From: Spirosoma lacussanchae
GTDB taxonomy: Bacteria; Bacteroidota; Bacteroidia; Cytophagales; Spirosomataceae
Assembly (NCBI RefSeq): GCF_005870035.1
Contig: NZ_SWJG01000003.1
Span: forward strand, 496,001 to 560,000
Length of the DNA: 64,000 nucleotides
Direction of reading: 5' to 3'
Below, piece after piece: positions 49,622 through 59,171 of this stretch. The notes below the pieces were generated by a model. It saw only the letters and a list, made by a program, of their open reading frames with translations. It was not told the origin of the DNA and ran no database searches. Numbering within the stretch: the first letter of the stretch is position 1; each line of letters begins with the position of its first letter. The position numbers and the translations under genes were made by a program.

Positions 49622-52600
49622 TTACAACAGATCGACATTCACCAGATTGTCGTCGGATACGCGGTCGATGAGTTTGTTGTACGGGTCTATACCAGCTTTG
49701 ACTGGTTTGCCTTTTACGGTTACGTCAATGACCTGCTCGCCGGGCCGAATGCTGCGCTTCTGCATCAGCAACGGCACTTTGATAGTCAGCCCATCTTTGT
49801 TTTTGCTATCGGCAGTCAGTACTGCAATATCGGCTACGACGGGGTTTTTACCTTTGCTAACCTCTTTACCGGTCTTGTCATAATACTGCGTTTCGGAACG
49901 GATGTAGAGCCGGACCTGGTAGCGGTCGTTGCCGAGGGCCTTGGCTTCGGCTTTGGTGATGCGGTTGTCGTAGAGCGTCAGTTTTTCGAAGTTGTCGGTC
50001 AGCCAGGGCCGGAGCGAGTCGGGCGTAGCGGCCTTCAGGAATCCGTACCACTCCAGCGAGGTCGTGAAGGGGGCTTCCTGCCGGAAACGAGCGGCCTTCA
50101 TGTAGTCGTTCATCGCCTTATTGACCCGCTCTTCGCCAATATAGTCCTGCAGGGCATACATCAACATCGATCCCTTCTGGTACCAGACATAGCTGCGGGT
50201 ATCGTTGTCGAGCATATTGGCTTCGAACTTGTCTTCGTTCGATCGGCCGCGCAGGTACTGATCGAGGGCGTACTTGAGGAACTTCGGCATGGCATCGGCT
50301 CCGTATCGTTGTTTCAGCACCATCAGTGCCGAATATTCGGCCATGGTCTCCGAAATCTGGTTGGCGCCCCGGGTGCGGCTTGGCATAATCTGGTGACCCC
50401 ACCACTGGTGGGCTACTTCGTGGGCGGTTACGTAATAGGCGTAGTCGGTCTTGTCGGGGTCGCGGAAGTCGCCCACCCAGCCAAACTCTTCCGAATACGG
50501 CACCGTAGTCGGAAACGACTGCGCAAACGAGGCATAGCGGGGGAACTCCAGCACCCGCAGCACCGGATACGGGTAAGGCGCGTAATTCTTCGTGTAGTAG
50601 CTGAGCGATGCCTTCATGCTGGCCATAAACCGGTCGAGGTTGCGCTCGTGGCCGGGCTGGTGGTAGATCTCCAGCGCCACCGTCTGGCCGTCGGGACCAG
50701 TCCATTTGTCGCGTTTGACGCCGTAGCGGGCCGAACACATGCTGAAAAAGTAATCGGAGAAGCCAGGTAGCTTATACTTGAAATACTTGCGCGGCTTACC
50801 GTCGGGGCCGTTGGCTGTCCAGGTCTTCAGCAGCTCGCCGGGCATGATGGCCGTCTGGTCGGGAGTTGTGGAGATGGTTCCCTCGAAGGTAACCCAGTTA
50901 GCATCGGTCGTGAACAGAAAATCGCGCAGGCCGCGCGGGTCGGTCTGGGTGGGTAGCGACCATTCCTTGATGGGCAGACCATACTTCTTGCGATACTTGT
51001 CGCTGCTGAGTTCGGCGTCGCCGTTATAGCCGAAGCCGGGCAGGATATCGACGTTGAAGAAGGTGCCGTTGCTCAGGATATCCCGGTCGTTGCCGCTGTT
51101 AGCGAACCCGACATACTGACCCGTTACGGCCATCTCCATACGGGCGCTGTCGCCGGGGTTGAGGGGTTTGCTCAGCCGGTAGATCGTATAGCCCATCGCT
51201 TCGTCGCTGAATACCTTGCCGGGAGCTGTGCCGTTGATGGTGAAGCGCGTCAGACTGCGGTGAAAGTTGTCAGGCGCCATACTGATGTGCAGTGAATCGA
51301 TGGGCCGATCGCCCTTGTTGACGATCACAAACTGACCAGCCGCTACGGCTTTGAAATCGTCGGGGTAGATATCCACGTTTACGCGGGCGCTGGTGATCTT
51401 GGGCTGGAGTGCGTTGCGGTATCTGCTGTACTTCTTCTCGTAGCCGGCGAGTCGTTCCCGCCCTTCGTCGGCCGAGTAGTAGCGGTTTTTGACGCTGACG
51501 TTCGTATAGATCCAGGCGCCCATGCTGACAAAGGCCAGCAGCAGGATGGCGAATACGGCGATAGACACCCGACCCATCCGCTGCCGGGCCAGCTGCCAGC
51601 GGGCTTTAAAGGCGGTATCGCTGCCCCGGTTCCAGAACCACAGCGCCAGCACCAGCAACAGGCCACCGAACGCATACCAGTAAGCCCGAAAGGCAAACAG
51701 GCCGGTCAGGTAATGCCCGAAGCCGTTCATATCCGAAATAGTAACCCCGCCCCCCGAAAACGGGATAGCCAGCCGGTAGCCGAATTCGGCAAACTGTGGC
51801 ACGGCCCAGATCACGATGTATACGGCCAGCGTAACGATATGACCCGTGAACTTCTGGTTGACGAGCGTATGGACAAAGAAGGCCAGCATCACCAGCTGGA
51901 AATACTGGGTAAAGCCAATGGCGAGCAAGTCGCGAAAATACAGGCCAAATTCGTAGTTGAAATACCCTTTTACCGTCTGGTTCAGCACCCCCGATACCAG
52001 CACCAGGCTGCATAGGAGCAAACAGACGTACAGCATCGACAGTAGCTTAGCGCCGTAGTTCATCCAGTCGGGTACGGGCAGGGCATCGGCAATGGTGTCG
52101 TAATGCACCGACTTGTCGCGGTGAACAACCTCGCCGGTGTAGAAAATCAGGACGATCAGGACGAAGAAAAAGAAGGTGCCGTTGCGAGCTTCTAGCATGG
52201 CGTAGGTCGTGGGTAGCGAGGGTGTTCCGTAAATCTGCGAGCCGAACCAGCCGTCGAGGAACAGGAAGAGCACCGCACCGAGCAGAATGGCTATGAAATA
52301 CGGATCACGAACAATGCTGCGAAACTCCAGCCCGGCCTGCCTGAACATCTGCCGAACATAAGCGCTGGTCTGGAAAACAGGCGTCGGTTTGGGTAGACTG
52401 GCCAGCGACGGGATCAGTACCGGTTCTTCGGCCCCTTTTTGTTTCCGGCCGAGTTTAACCGCCAGGAATCGGGTGAAACTGAATCTGAACAGGGTCAGGC
52501 CAAAGATCAGCAGCGCTACGGCGCCCCAGATTAACCGATTGGTGAGCAGATCACCTTCCAGGGGTGCCAGGAGTGTGTTCTGTTCAATCGGCGACCAGTA

Positions 52601-53269
52601 TTTGGTAGCGTTGTCGTAGGCGTAGGAACCGAACGGATCGAGCAGGTTGACCAGCCGCTTGTTGTCGAGGTCACTGGCCAGGGTGCTGCCCAGCAGGTAC
52701 CCGATGAACAACAGAATGCTGGCTGCGTAGGTCGTAAAAACCTGCCGCGAAAAGGCAACCAGCCCGAAGAAGATGCTGCCAACCAGGAACATATTCGGCA
52801 CGACAAACAGCAGGAAGGGGTGGGCATAGTCGCGGAACCGGATGGGCCCGAAGCGTTCGGTGTTGTCGGCCAGGTTGAACACCGGCCCCAGCAGCGACCC
52901 CACTGCAATGCCCAGCAATCCGACGATCATGATCCCCAGCAGCACGACGAACGACCCGAAAAACCGCCCCAGCAGATAGCCCCGCTCGGTAACGGGGAAG
53001 CTAAAGAAGTAATTTTTGGTGCTGTGTTCGATGTCGCGGTAGACCGGCACACCCATAATGGCCGACGCGATGAGCATACCGAAGATCGTCAGCACCACAA
53101 CGAACTGGCTGACGGCATAGGGCGAGTTCACGTTGGTTTTCTCGGAGGCCGGACCGCTGCCGTAAATGACAAACAGGAACGTGAACAGGAATAAAATCAG
53201 GGCGTAGAGGTATGTAGCCGGTCGTTTGAGCCGGTACGCCACTTCAAAACGGAATATTTCGAAAAACAT
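49622..53269 (-). CDS. ABC-2 permease fused to M1-family aminopeptidase domain
   Basis: A 1215-residue inner-membrane protein. Residues 1-590 hold about twelve hydrophobic segments in two ABC-2-type permease units. The C-terminal half is an M1-like peptidase facing the periplasm, with the zinc motif TAHEVAHQWWGH near residue 945 and the third ligand Glu in ISETMAEYS. The GAMEN exopeptidase motif is not seen in usual form; the segment reads LEFPRYASFAQSF. This fusion is typical of Bacteroidota. The ATPase is encoded 72 bases upstream. Substrate unknown; export coupled to peptide trimming is a possibility. Confidence 0.9.
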   Translation of the reverse strand: MFFEIFRFEVAYRLKRPATYLYALILFLFTFLFVIYGSGPASEKTNVNSPYAVSQFVVVLTIFGMLIASAIMGVPVYRDIEHSTKNYFFSFPVTERGYLLGRFFGSFVVLLGIMIVGLLGIAVGSLLGPVFNLADNTERFGPIRFRDYAHPFLLFVVPNMFLVGSIFFGLVAFSRQVFTTYAASILLFIGYLLGSTLASDLDNKRLVNLLDPFGSYAYDNATKYWSPIEQNTLLAPLEGDLLTNRLIWGAVALLIFGLTLFRFSFTRFLAVKLGRKQKGAEEPVLIPSLASLPKPTPVFQTSAYVRQMFRQAGLEFRSIVRDPYFIAILLGAVLFLFLDGWFGSQIYGTPSLPTTYAMLEARNGTFFFFVLIVLIFYTGEVVHRDKSVHYDTIADALPVPDWMNYGAKLLSMLYVCLLLCSLVLVSGVLNQTVKGYFNYEFGLYFRDLLAIGFTQYFQLVMLAFFVHTLVNQKFTGHIVTLAVYIVIWAVPQFAEFGYRLAIPFSGGGVTISDMNGFGHYLTGLFAFRAYWYAFGGLLLVLALWFWNRGSDTAFKARWQLARQRMGRVSIAVFAILLLAFVSMGAWIYTNVSVKNRYYSADEGRERLAGYEKKYSRYRNALQPKITSARVNVDIYPDDFKAVAAGQFVIVNKGDRPIDSLHISMAPDNFHRSLTRFTINGTAPGKVFSDEAMGYTIYRLSKPLNPGDSARMEMAVTGQYVGFANSGNDRDILSNGTFFNVDILPGFGYNGDAELSSDKYRKKYGLPIKEWSLPTQTDPRGLRDFLFTTDANWVTFEGTISTTPDQTAIMPGELLKTWTANGPDGKPRKYFKYKLPGFSDYFFSMCSARYGVKRDKWTGPDGQTVALEIYHQPGHERNLDRFMASMKASLSYYTKNYAPYPYPVLRVLEFPRYASFAQSFPTTVPYSEEFGWVGDFRDPDKTDYAYYVTAHEVAHQWWGHQIMPSRTRGANQISETMAEYSALMVLKQRYGADAMPKFLKYALDQYLRGRSNEDKFEANMLDNDTRSYVWYQKGSMLMYALQDYIGEERVNKAMNDYMKAARFRQEAPFTTSLEWYGFLKAATPDSLRPWLTDNFEKLTLYDNRITKAEAKALGNDRYQVRLYIRSETQYYDKTGKEVSKGKNPVVADIAVLTADSKNKDGLTIKVPLLMQKRSIRPGEQVIDVTVKGKPVKAGIDPYNKLIDRVSDDNLVNVDLL

Positions 53270-53341
53270 AAGTCGTAAGGGAGTTAGAGTAGAAACCTAA
53301 GTCTATCACGCGGCTCTTTCGCCGTGGTCGGTCGTTCACTG

Positions 53342-54241
53342 TTAGACCGTCGTGACTTCCATACGCTCTGTGATTTTGGCGAAGTAGACGTCTTCCAGGT
53401 CGGGAATGACGGCGTCGAAACCGGGTATTGGCCCGTCGCTGTAGGCGTGTAGCCGGGTTTTGCCGCCTTTCAGCTGGGTCGAGATGACGCGGTGCATGGT
53501 CCGGTAGGTATCGATCTCGGTTTTCTCCACAAACTTCTGCCAGACTTTACCGTGCAGATCGGCCACCAGATCGTTGGGATTTCCCTGTGCGACGACCTCG
53601 CCGAGGCAGATAATGGCCATGTCGGAACAGAGGTTCGTGACGTCTTCAACAATGTGGGTCGACAGAATTACTACCGTATTTTCCCCAATTTCGGCCAGCA
53701 GGTTATGAAAGCGGTTGCGCTCGGCCGGGTCGAGGCCCGCCGTGGGTTCGTCGACAATGATGAGCCGTGGGTTACCGATAAGGGCCTGTGCAATGCCAAA
53801 GCGCTGTTTCATACCCCCCGAAAACGTACCGAGGTTCTTCTTCCGAACGGCGTGCAGGTTCACTTTCTGGAGTAAACCTGACACCAGCTCTTTCCGCTCG
53901 CGACCGTTGGCGATGCCTTTCAGCGTAGCGATATGATCGAGCATGGCCTCGGCCGTTACGCGCGGATAAACACCAAACTCCTGCGGCAGATAGCCCAGCA
54001 GCCGGCGGGTAGCGTCTTTCTGGGTCAGCACGTTCAGGTCGGCCCCGCCAACATCGGTCAGTGTAATGCTACCGCTGTCGGCTTCCTGAAGGGTGGCGAT
54101 GGTACGCATCAGGCTCGACTTACCGGCCCCGTTAGGCCCCAGGAGCCCGAACATGCCCTGTGGAATGGTTAGCGTTACATCTTTGAGCGCGTGAACCCCG
54201 TTCGAATAGGTTTTAGAAAGGTTGCGGATTTCGAGTTGCAT
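53342..54241 (-). CDS. ABC transporter ATP-binding protein, partner of the M1-fused permease
   Basis: A 299-residue ATPase. Walker A is LLGPNGAGKSSLMRTIA near residues 33-49, the signature is LGTFSGGMKQRFGIAQAL and Walker B is LIIVDEPTAGLDPAE, followed by STHIVEDV with the switch His. The C-terminal 80 residues form the extension of drug/Na+-export-type ATPases. It heads the operon that continues with the permease/M1 fusion and possibly speD. Confidence 0.92.
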   Translation of the reverse strand: MQLEIRNLSKTYSNGVHALKDVTLTIPQGMFGLLGPNGAGKSSLMRTIATLQEADSGSITLTDVGGADLNVLTQKDATRRLLGYLPQEFGVYPRVTAEAMLDHIATLKGIANGRERKELVSGLLQKVNLHAVRKKNLGTFSGGMKQRFGIAQALIGNPRLIIVDEPTAGLDPAERNRFHNLLAEIGENTVVILSTHIVEDVTNLCSDMAIICLGEVVAQGNPNDLVADLHGKVWQKFVEKTEIDTYRTMHRVISTQLKGGKTRLHAYSDGPIPGFDAVIPDLEDVYFAKITERMEVTTV

Positions 54242-54353
54242 ACAAAGCGTGGGTGAAAAGTTTGGGAAAAGTCAATTTATAGCAAATAGTTACAAATCAG
54301 GCAGTAAAAAAAGCCAAACTTGATCGGGCGGCTGATTCCTGTTGTTTAATGGC

Positions 54354-54391
54354 AAAAAAGCCCCATCCGGTCAACGAATGGGGCTTTTTTT
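54354..54391. terminator. Bidirectional terminator
   Basis: AAAAAAGCCCCAT at 54354-54366 pairs with ATGGGGCTTTTTT, a perfect stem with A- and T-runs on both sides. It stops transcription from the DUF2480 gene on the minus strand and could also work on the plus strand. Confidence 0.85.
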
Positions 54392-54413
54392 GCTGCGGGC
54401 TCCAGCAGGCATC

Positions 54414-54941
54414 TCAGGACCTGACGGGTTTGGGAACCGACCGTTTGTAGAGCGGTACCGTGCTGCAGGGCTCGCCGAAGAGCAAACTCTGCACCACCGG
54501 CCGCAACACTCGCGTCAGCTCCACGTAGGCCGACGTAGGCACCGGCACTTTCGAGCAGCCCTTCACCACAACGCGCGCATCGCGGTAAGCCTCGGGGTCG
54601 ATCCGGGCAATGGCGTCGAGATACAGCTTTGTCTCCAGATCGGCCAGCGACCCGAATACAACTGTATTGGCGTAGGGCTGGAGCTGTAAGGTCAGCAGCA
54701 TATAGGCCCAGGTCGGAACGATGGCATCTTCGGTACAGGTGATCGCTACGTTTTTGCCAGCATACTGGCTCCAGTCGTGTTCTTTCAGGAAAGCGCGGAA
54801 GTCCTTTTCTTTCAGAATAAGCCCCATGTAGAGGTTATCTTTCAGGTCGTAGATCAGGCGCTCGCCCGGGTGATAAAAGTCTTCCAGATCGAGCGTTACC
54901 AGGCCACTATTGGCTACTCGGTTGACCAGTTCTGTTTCCAT
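54414..54941 (-). CDS. DUF2480 family protein
   Basis: A 175-residue cytosolic protein. Family-like segments are VTLDLEDFYHPGERLIYDLK at the start and CTEDAIVPTWAYMLLTLQLQ in the middle, followed by a conserved Cys in VKGCSKVPVPTSAYVEL. The family is restricted to Bacteroidota and has no known function. It is divergent from dnaN, with 68 bases between the start codons. Confidence 0.82.
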   Translation of the reverse strand: METELVNRVANSGLVTLDLEDFYHPGERLIYDLKDNLYMGLILKEKDFRAFLKEHDWSQYAGKNVAITCTEDAIVPTWAYMLLTLQLQPYANTVVFGSLADLETKLYLDAIARIDPEAYRDARVVVKGCSKVPVPTSAYVELTRVLRPVVQSLLFGEPCSTVPLYKRSVPKPVRS

Positions 54942-54960
54942 CCGTCTCAGTATTTTTTGC

Positions 54961-54968
54961 TACTTTTG
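54961..54968 (+). promoter_or_regulatory. dnaN promoter -7 element
   Basis: TACTTTTG matches TAnnTTTG, 41 bases before the dnaN ATG. No good -33 TTG at the usual distance was seen. The extended string TACTTTTGTA equals that ahead of the DUF58 operon. Confidence 0.5.
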
Positions 54969-55009
54969 TAGATATATCGAATCATGAATCGCCCCTAAAC
55001 AACAGGCCC

Positions 55010-56131
55010 ATGAAATTTATCGTTTCCTCGTCCGTCCTTCTTAAAAATCTTCAGCATATAAACGGGGTAGTGGCCACGAATCCCATCGTTCCCATCCTTG
55101 AAAATTTCCTGTTTCGCATTGAAGATGGTACGCTGACCGTTACGGCTTCGGACCTGCAAACGACCATGACCACCCAGATTCCGGTCGAAGCCAGCGAGAA
55201 CGGCGCCATTGCCATTCCGGCCAAGCTGCTGCTCGATACCCTGCGTAGTCTGCCCGAACAGCCCGTTACAGTCAACATAGATACCGACACCTTCGGCACC
55301 GAAATCCTGACCGACAACGGTCGCTACAAACTCTCCGGCGAAAACCCGATCGACTTCCCCAAACTGCCGACCGTGACTAAGACCCTGTCGGTCGATATGA
55401 CGTCAGATATTCTGCTGAGCGCCATCAACAACACCGTCTTCGCTACCAGTACCGACGATCTGCGCCCGGCCATGACGGGGGTATACCTGCAGCTGTCGAC
55501 CGACAATGCTACCTTCGTGGCTACCGATGGTCACCGCCTGATCCGCTACCGCCGGACCGACCTTGGCTCGGCAGCCAGTGCGTCGCTGATCGTACCGCGG
55601 AAGGCGCTGCAGCTGCTCAAAGCCTCGCTGCCGGAAAATGTGCCGGTGGTAGCCGAATTCAGCCAGGCCAACGCGTCGTTCACGTTTGGACCTACGCAGC
55701 TGATCTGCCGCCTGATCGACGAGCGTTTCCCCGACTACGAAAACGCCATCCCGACCAACAACCCCAACGTGATGACCATTGGCCGGACCGATCTGCTCAA
55801 CTCGCTGAAGCGAATTATGATCTATGCCAACCGCACTACACACCAGATTCGGCTGTCGCTCAAAACCAACTCGCTGACCATCTCGGCCGAGGATCTCGAC
55901 TACTCGAACGAAGCCAACGAGAAACTGCTTTGCGACTACGATGGCGAACCGATGGAAATCGGCTTCAACGCCAAGCTGATGTCTGAAGTGCTGAGCAATC
56001 TGAGCGCCAAGATGATCTCGCTCGAAATGTCGGCTCCCAACCGGGCCGGTCTGCTGATTCCTGCCGACAAAGAAGAAAACGAGGATATTCTGATGCTGGT
56101 TATGCCAGTGATGCTGAATACATACGCGTAA
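55010..56131 (+). CDS. dnaN: DNA polymerase III beta subunit (sliding clamp)
   Basis: The 373-residue beta clamp has three similar domains of about 120 residues; the start MKFIVSSSVLLKNLQHINGV and the C-terminal MLVMPVMLNTYA match the family (the final residues normally read MPMR or similar). VTDDGHRLI-type motif: FVATDGHRLIRYR near residue 165. It binds the polymerase and many other partners at replication forks. dnaA, recF and gyrB are not next to it, which fits the scattered replication genes of Bacteroidota, so no origin is inferred here. Confidence 0.97.
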   Translation: MKFIVSSSVLLKNLQHINGVVATNPIVPILENFLFRIEDGTLTVTASDLQTTMTTQIPVEASENGAIAIPAKLLLDTLRSLPEQPVTVNIDTDTFGTEILTDNGRYKLSGENPIDFPKLPTVTKTLSVDMTSDILLSAINNTVFATSTDDLRPAMTGVYLQLSTDNATFVATDGHRLIRYRRTDLGSAASASLIVPRKALQLLKASLPENVPVVAEFSQANASFTFGPTQLICRLIDERFPDYENAIPTNNPNVMTIGRTDLLNSLKRIMIYANRTTHQIRLSLKTNSLTISAEDLDYSNEANEKLLCDYDGEPMEIGFNAKLMSEVLSNLSAKMISLEMSAPNRAGLLIPADKEENEDILMLVMPVMLNTYA

Positions 56132-56137
56132 AAAAAG

Positions 56138-56208
56138 AATGAAGAATGATGAACGATGAATGGGTATTGCGCGAGCGGTTACCCATTCATCGTTCATCAT
56201 TCTTCATT
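56138..56208. repeat. Perfect 29-bp inverted repeat between dnaN and the MFS gene
   Basis: Arms 56138-56166 and 56180-56208 are exact complements around a 13-base loop. The arms are built from GAATGA and GATGAA-like words (AATGATGAACGATGAATG), so each arm is internally repetitive. It starts 7 bases after the dnaN stop and ends 7 bases before the MFS ATG. It has no T-run, so it may be a REP-like or MITE-like element, an RNA stabiliser or an unusual terminator. Confidence 0.85.
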
Positions 56209-56215
56209 TATCATT

Positions 56216-57454
56216 ATGGCCAATCCTGCTGTATCTGACCGTCGCGGCCCGGCGCTCATCTTTATTTTTATCACCCTCCTGATCGATGTAACGGGGCTAG
56301 GTATCATTATTCCCGTTGTTCCGAAACTGATTGAGCAGCTCATCGATGGCAACATCAGCCAGGCAGCCCGGTATGGTGGCTGGCTGACGTTTGCCTACGC
56401 GGCTATGCAGTTCATTTTCTCGCCGGTATTGGGTGGGCTCAGCGATCAGTATGGCCGCCGGCCGGTGCTGCTGTTTTCGCTGTTTGGCTTCGGCCTCGAT
56501 TACGTCCTGACCGGGTTTGCGCCGACCATCGAGTGGTTGTTCCTGGGGCGGCTGCTGGCGGGCGTTACGGGGGCTAGCTTCACAACGGCCAGCGCGTACA
56601 TTGCCGACATCAGCACTCCCGAAAAGCGGGCGCAGAATTTCGGGCTGATAGGCGCTGCGTTTGGGGTTGGCTTCATCCTGGGCCCGGCGCTGGGGGGGAC
56701 GCTGGCCCAGTTTGGGTCGCGCACGCCGTTCTTCGTCGCTGCGGGGCTTACATTTCTCAACTTCCTGTACGGCTTGTTCATCCTGCCCGAATCGCTGGCT
56801 CCCGAAAACCGACGCCCGTTCGACTGGCGACGGGCCAATCCGGTCGGGTCGCTACTGAATCTGGGTCGGTATCCGGTTATTCTGGGGCTGGTGGCCTCGC
56901 TGGTGCTGATCTACATTGCCGGTTTCTCGGTACAGGGCACCTGGACGTTCTATACCATCGAGAAATTCGGCTGGGACGAGCAGATGGTTGGCTGGTCATT
57001 GGCTACCATCGGGCTGGCGTTTGCTATCGTTCAGGGTGGGTTGACGCGGGTGATTATCCCCAAACTGGGTCAGGAGCGGTCGGTCTATGTGGGGCTGCTG
57101 TTTTCGGCGGTGGGTTTCGCCCTCTTTGCGGCTGCCACCCAGAGCTGGATGATGTTCGCGTTTATGGCAATTTATGCCATGGGCGGCATTGCCGGCCCCT
57201 CGGTGCAGGGGATTATATCGACTCAGGTACCGGCCAACGAACAAGGCGAGGTACAGGGCGCGCTGACCAGTCTGACTAGTACTACGTCGATTTTCGGCCC
57301 GCTGATTATGACCAACCTGTTTTCGTATTTTACGAGTACCGAGGCACCCGTTTACTTTCCTGGTGCGCCATACGTGCTGAGTGCCGTGCTGACTCTGATC
57401 AGCGCCATTCTGGCCTGGCGCGGCTTCCGGAAACCAAAGTTGGTAAGCGTATAA
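56216..57454 (+). CDS. TCR/Tet-family MFS efflux transporter
   Basis: A 412-residue transporter with 12 predicted membrane helices. The loop 2-3 motif is [17 protein letters not shown], and the N-terminal [20 protein letters not shown] and motif C-like segment [12 protein letters not shown] (within helix 5) match TetA-type exporters. The start at 56216 avoids translating the right arm of the inverted repeat. Many such chromosomal genes do not confer tetracycline resistance, so no resistance claim is made. A terminator follows. Confidence 0.88.
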   Translation: MANPAVSDRRGPALIFIFITLLIDVTGLGIIIPVVPKLIEQLIDGNISQAARYGGWLTFAYAAMQFIFSPVLGGLSDQYGRRPVLLFSLFGFGLDYVLTGFAPTIEWLFLGRLLAGVTGASFTTASAYIADISTPEKRAQNFGLIGAAFGVGFILGPALGGTLAQFGSRTPFFVAAGLTFLNFLYGLFILPESLAPENRRPFDWRRANPVGSLLNLGRYPVILGLVASLVLIYIAGFSVQGTWTFYTIEKFGWDEQMVGWSLATIGLAFAIVQGGLTRVIIPKLGQERSVYVGLLFSAVGFALFAAATQSWMMFAFMAIYAMGGIAGPSVQGIISTQVPANEQGEVQGALTSLTSTTSIFGPLIMTNLFSYFTSTEAPVYFPGAPYVLSAVLTLISAILAWRGFRKPKLVSV

Positions 57455-57483
57455 ACCAGCCGTTACCAGTCGATTTTATGCAT

Positions 57484-57514
57484 AACACCCGGCTGAGCAG
57501 TCGGGTGTTTTTTT
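57484..57514 (+). terminator. Terminator after the MFS gene
   Basis: AACACCCG pairs with CGGGTGTT around a 10-base loop, and the stem is followed by a run of seven T. Confidence 0.85.
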
Positions 57515-57769
57515 GTGAGTCATAGCACTATGATGCAATTTTTCTTTAATGAGATATTACGGCAAAAGTTGTATTATATGGAGATCCGGTTAGGCGCTGG
57601 TTAGGTTTCGAGCTGGTGCTATACTGAACAATGCAATTCGTTATTAGAATAATCAAGGCATATAATTTATCTATTTCTCATTGATAAAATCGATAGTAGT
57701 TAATAAGATATAGACGCCTATTTTTGTACAGAAGTAAGTCGTTACAATTGAATACAACCTGTTTTGTCC
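57515..57769 (+). promoter_or_regulatory. AT-rich upstream region of the peroxiredoxin gene, with -7 element
   Basis: The gap between the MFS terminator and the peroxiredoxin start is clearly AT-rich. TATTTTTG at 57719-57726 matches TAnnTTTG, 43 bases before the ATG. No -33 TTG at ideal spacing was seen, and no OxyR- or PerR-type palindrome was recognised. No coding frame is supported here. Confidence 0.5.
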
Positions 57770-58324
57770 ATGAAAAATCATATCGTTTCGGTAGGGTCAG
57801 AATTTCCCGAGTTCAAGAAGTTGGCGGTGGTGTCGCTCGATAAAGGCAACGAGTTTTACGAAATCTCGTCAGACGACCACCGGCAGGCTGGCAAATGGCT
57901 CGTTATGTTCTGGTGGCCGAAAGACTTTACCTTCGTTTGCCCCACCGAAATCGCTGAGTTCAACAAGAAATTTGACGACTTCGAAGACCGTGATACCATG
58001 CTGGTAGGTGCCTCGACCGATTCGGAGTTCGTTCACTTGGCGTGGCGCAAAAACCATGACGACCTGCGCGGACTGAAGTTCCCGATGCTGGCCGACACCT
58101 CGAAGTCGCTGGCCGATGAGCTGGGTATTCTGGAAGCTAACGAGAAAGTAGCTTACCGCGTTACCTACATCGTTGATCCGCAAGGTATTGTTCGGTGGGT
58201 GGCCGTTAACGACCTGTCTGTAGGTCGTAACGTAAATGAAGTACTGCGCGTACTCGACGCCCTGCAAACCGACGAGCTCTGCCCCTGCAACTGGACCAAA
58301 GGCGAAGCCACCCTGGCCGCTTAA
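57770..58324 (+). CDS. Peroxiredoxin, AhpC/TSA family
   Basis: A 184-residue peroxiredoxin that reduces H2O2 and organic peroxides. The peroxidatic Cys is in DFTFVCPTEIAEF near residue 50, and the C-terminal ELCPCNWTKGE holds the resolving Cys with a CPC pattern, as in the AhpE/AhpC-like class paired with AhpD. The ATG at 57770 is used; the frame also allows TTG at 57764. The AhpD-like gene follows 78 bases later, which supports a two-part peroxidase system. Confidence 0.93.
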   Translation: MKNHIVSVGSEFPEFKKLAVVSLDKGNEFYEISSDDHRQAGKWLVMFWWPKDFTFVCPTEIAEFNKKFDDFEDRDTMLVGASTDSEFVHLAWRKNHDDLRGLKFPMLADTSKSLADELGILEANEKVAYRVTYIVDPQGIVRWVAVNDLSVGRNVNEVLRVLDALQTDELCPCNWTKGEATLAA

Positions 58325-58402
58325 CGAACAAGCGATCGGTCCGATAAACCAGCGTGCATGAGGAGGTCAATCATCCTTATGCACGCTTATACGATTTACA
58401 CG

Positions 58403-58984
58403 ATGACAACGACACTGAATGACACGGCCCAATCGCTGCTGAGCAACCTGGGCATGGATACAACGGCTGACTTCCCGGTGCTGGAGCAGCTGGGTGACAA
58501 CCGGTATCTACGCGATCTGAAAATTAATGTTGGCAATGTGCTGAACAACAGCCAGAACCTGACCAAGAAAGAAGCGTTGCTACTGGCCCTGTCGGTGGCC
58601 GCCAACGAAAAGCAGCAACTGCTGATCGACGCGTTTACCAAAGCCGCCGAAGCCGAAGGCGCCACGGCCGCCGAGCTAAGCGAAACGCTGGCCTGCACAT
58701 CGCTGCTGAGCACGAACAACGTGTACTACCGGTTCCGGCACTTCATGGATAAGGAGTATTACACCACGGCCCAGGCGGGTATCCGCATGAGCATCATGAT
58801 GACGCCAGTATTAGGTAAAGAGTTTTTCGAACTCATGAGCCTGGTCGTATCGGCCGTGAACGGCTGCGAAATGTGCGTTCGGTCACACGAGGAGAGCGTA
58901 CTCAAACACGGTGCTTCTGAAGCCCGCGTGCTGGACGCGATTCGCCTGGGTGCCGTTATTAAAGGATTGATTACGGTATTGTAA
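58403..58984 (+). CDS. AhpD-like carboxymuconolactone decarboxylase family protein
   Basis: A 193-residue all-helical protein. The redox motif is NGCEMCVRSHEESVLKHG (CxxC with downstream His), the AhpD-type active site that passes electrons to peroxiredoxin. The start at 58403 avoids 15 unsupported codons. Together with the upstream peroxiredoxin gene it probably forms an AhpC/AhpD-type peroxide defence module; the reductant supply is not in the window. A strong hairpin follows 4 bases after the stop. Confidence 0.88.
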   Translation: MTTTLNDTAQSLLSNLGMDTTADFPVLEQLGDNRYLRDLKINVGNVLNNSQNLTKKEALLLALSVAANEKQQLLIDAFTKAAEAEGATAAELSETLACTSLLSTNNVYYRFRHFMDKEYYTTAQAGIRMSIMMTPVLGKEFFELMSLVVSAVNGCEMCVRSHEESVLKHGASEARVLDAIRLGAVIKGLITVL

Positions 58985-58988
58985 GCAA

Positions 58989-59045
58989 CCGTTTGATAGT
59001 AACCCCGCCAGTGGGGCCACCCTTGGCGGGGTTACTATCAAACGG
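58989..59045. terminator. Long bidirectional hairpin (22-bp stem)
   Basis: Two exact 22-base arms (58989-59010 and 59024-59045) around a 13-base loop that can itself pair (GTGGGGCCAC). It starts 4 bases after the AhpD-like stop, so it probably ends that transcript, although no T-run follows. Confidence 0.8.
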
Positions 59046-59120
59046 TCGATCAAACCGAATGGTACTGCCAGGGGTAAACTTGCTATCTAAGTAAAACCGG
59101 CTGAATGGTACTGCAGAGGT

Positions 59121-59155
59121 AAACCCACTGGCAGACCGCCCCCCGTAGTGGGTTT
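59121..59155. repeat. Second hairpin of the intergenic block
   Basis: AAACCCACT pairs with AGTGGGTTT around a 17-base GC-rich loop. It shares the word CCACTGGCAG with the third hairpin and is preceded by an imperfect direct repeat (GAATGGTACTGC at 59057 and 59104). Confidence 0.6.
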
Positions 59156-59171
59156 ATTCCTGAATAGAATA

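Noticed and set aside
55010..56131. Replication origin near dnaN
   Set aside because: No DnaA-box cluster, dnaA, recF or gyrB gene was seen; dnaN is often away from the origin in Bacteroidota.
56216..57454. Tetracycline-resistance gene
   Set aside because: Sequence supports only the Tet-type MFS family; chromosomal context and lack of a TetR neighbour do not support a resistance claim.
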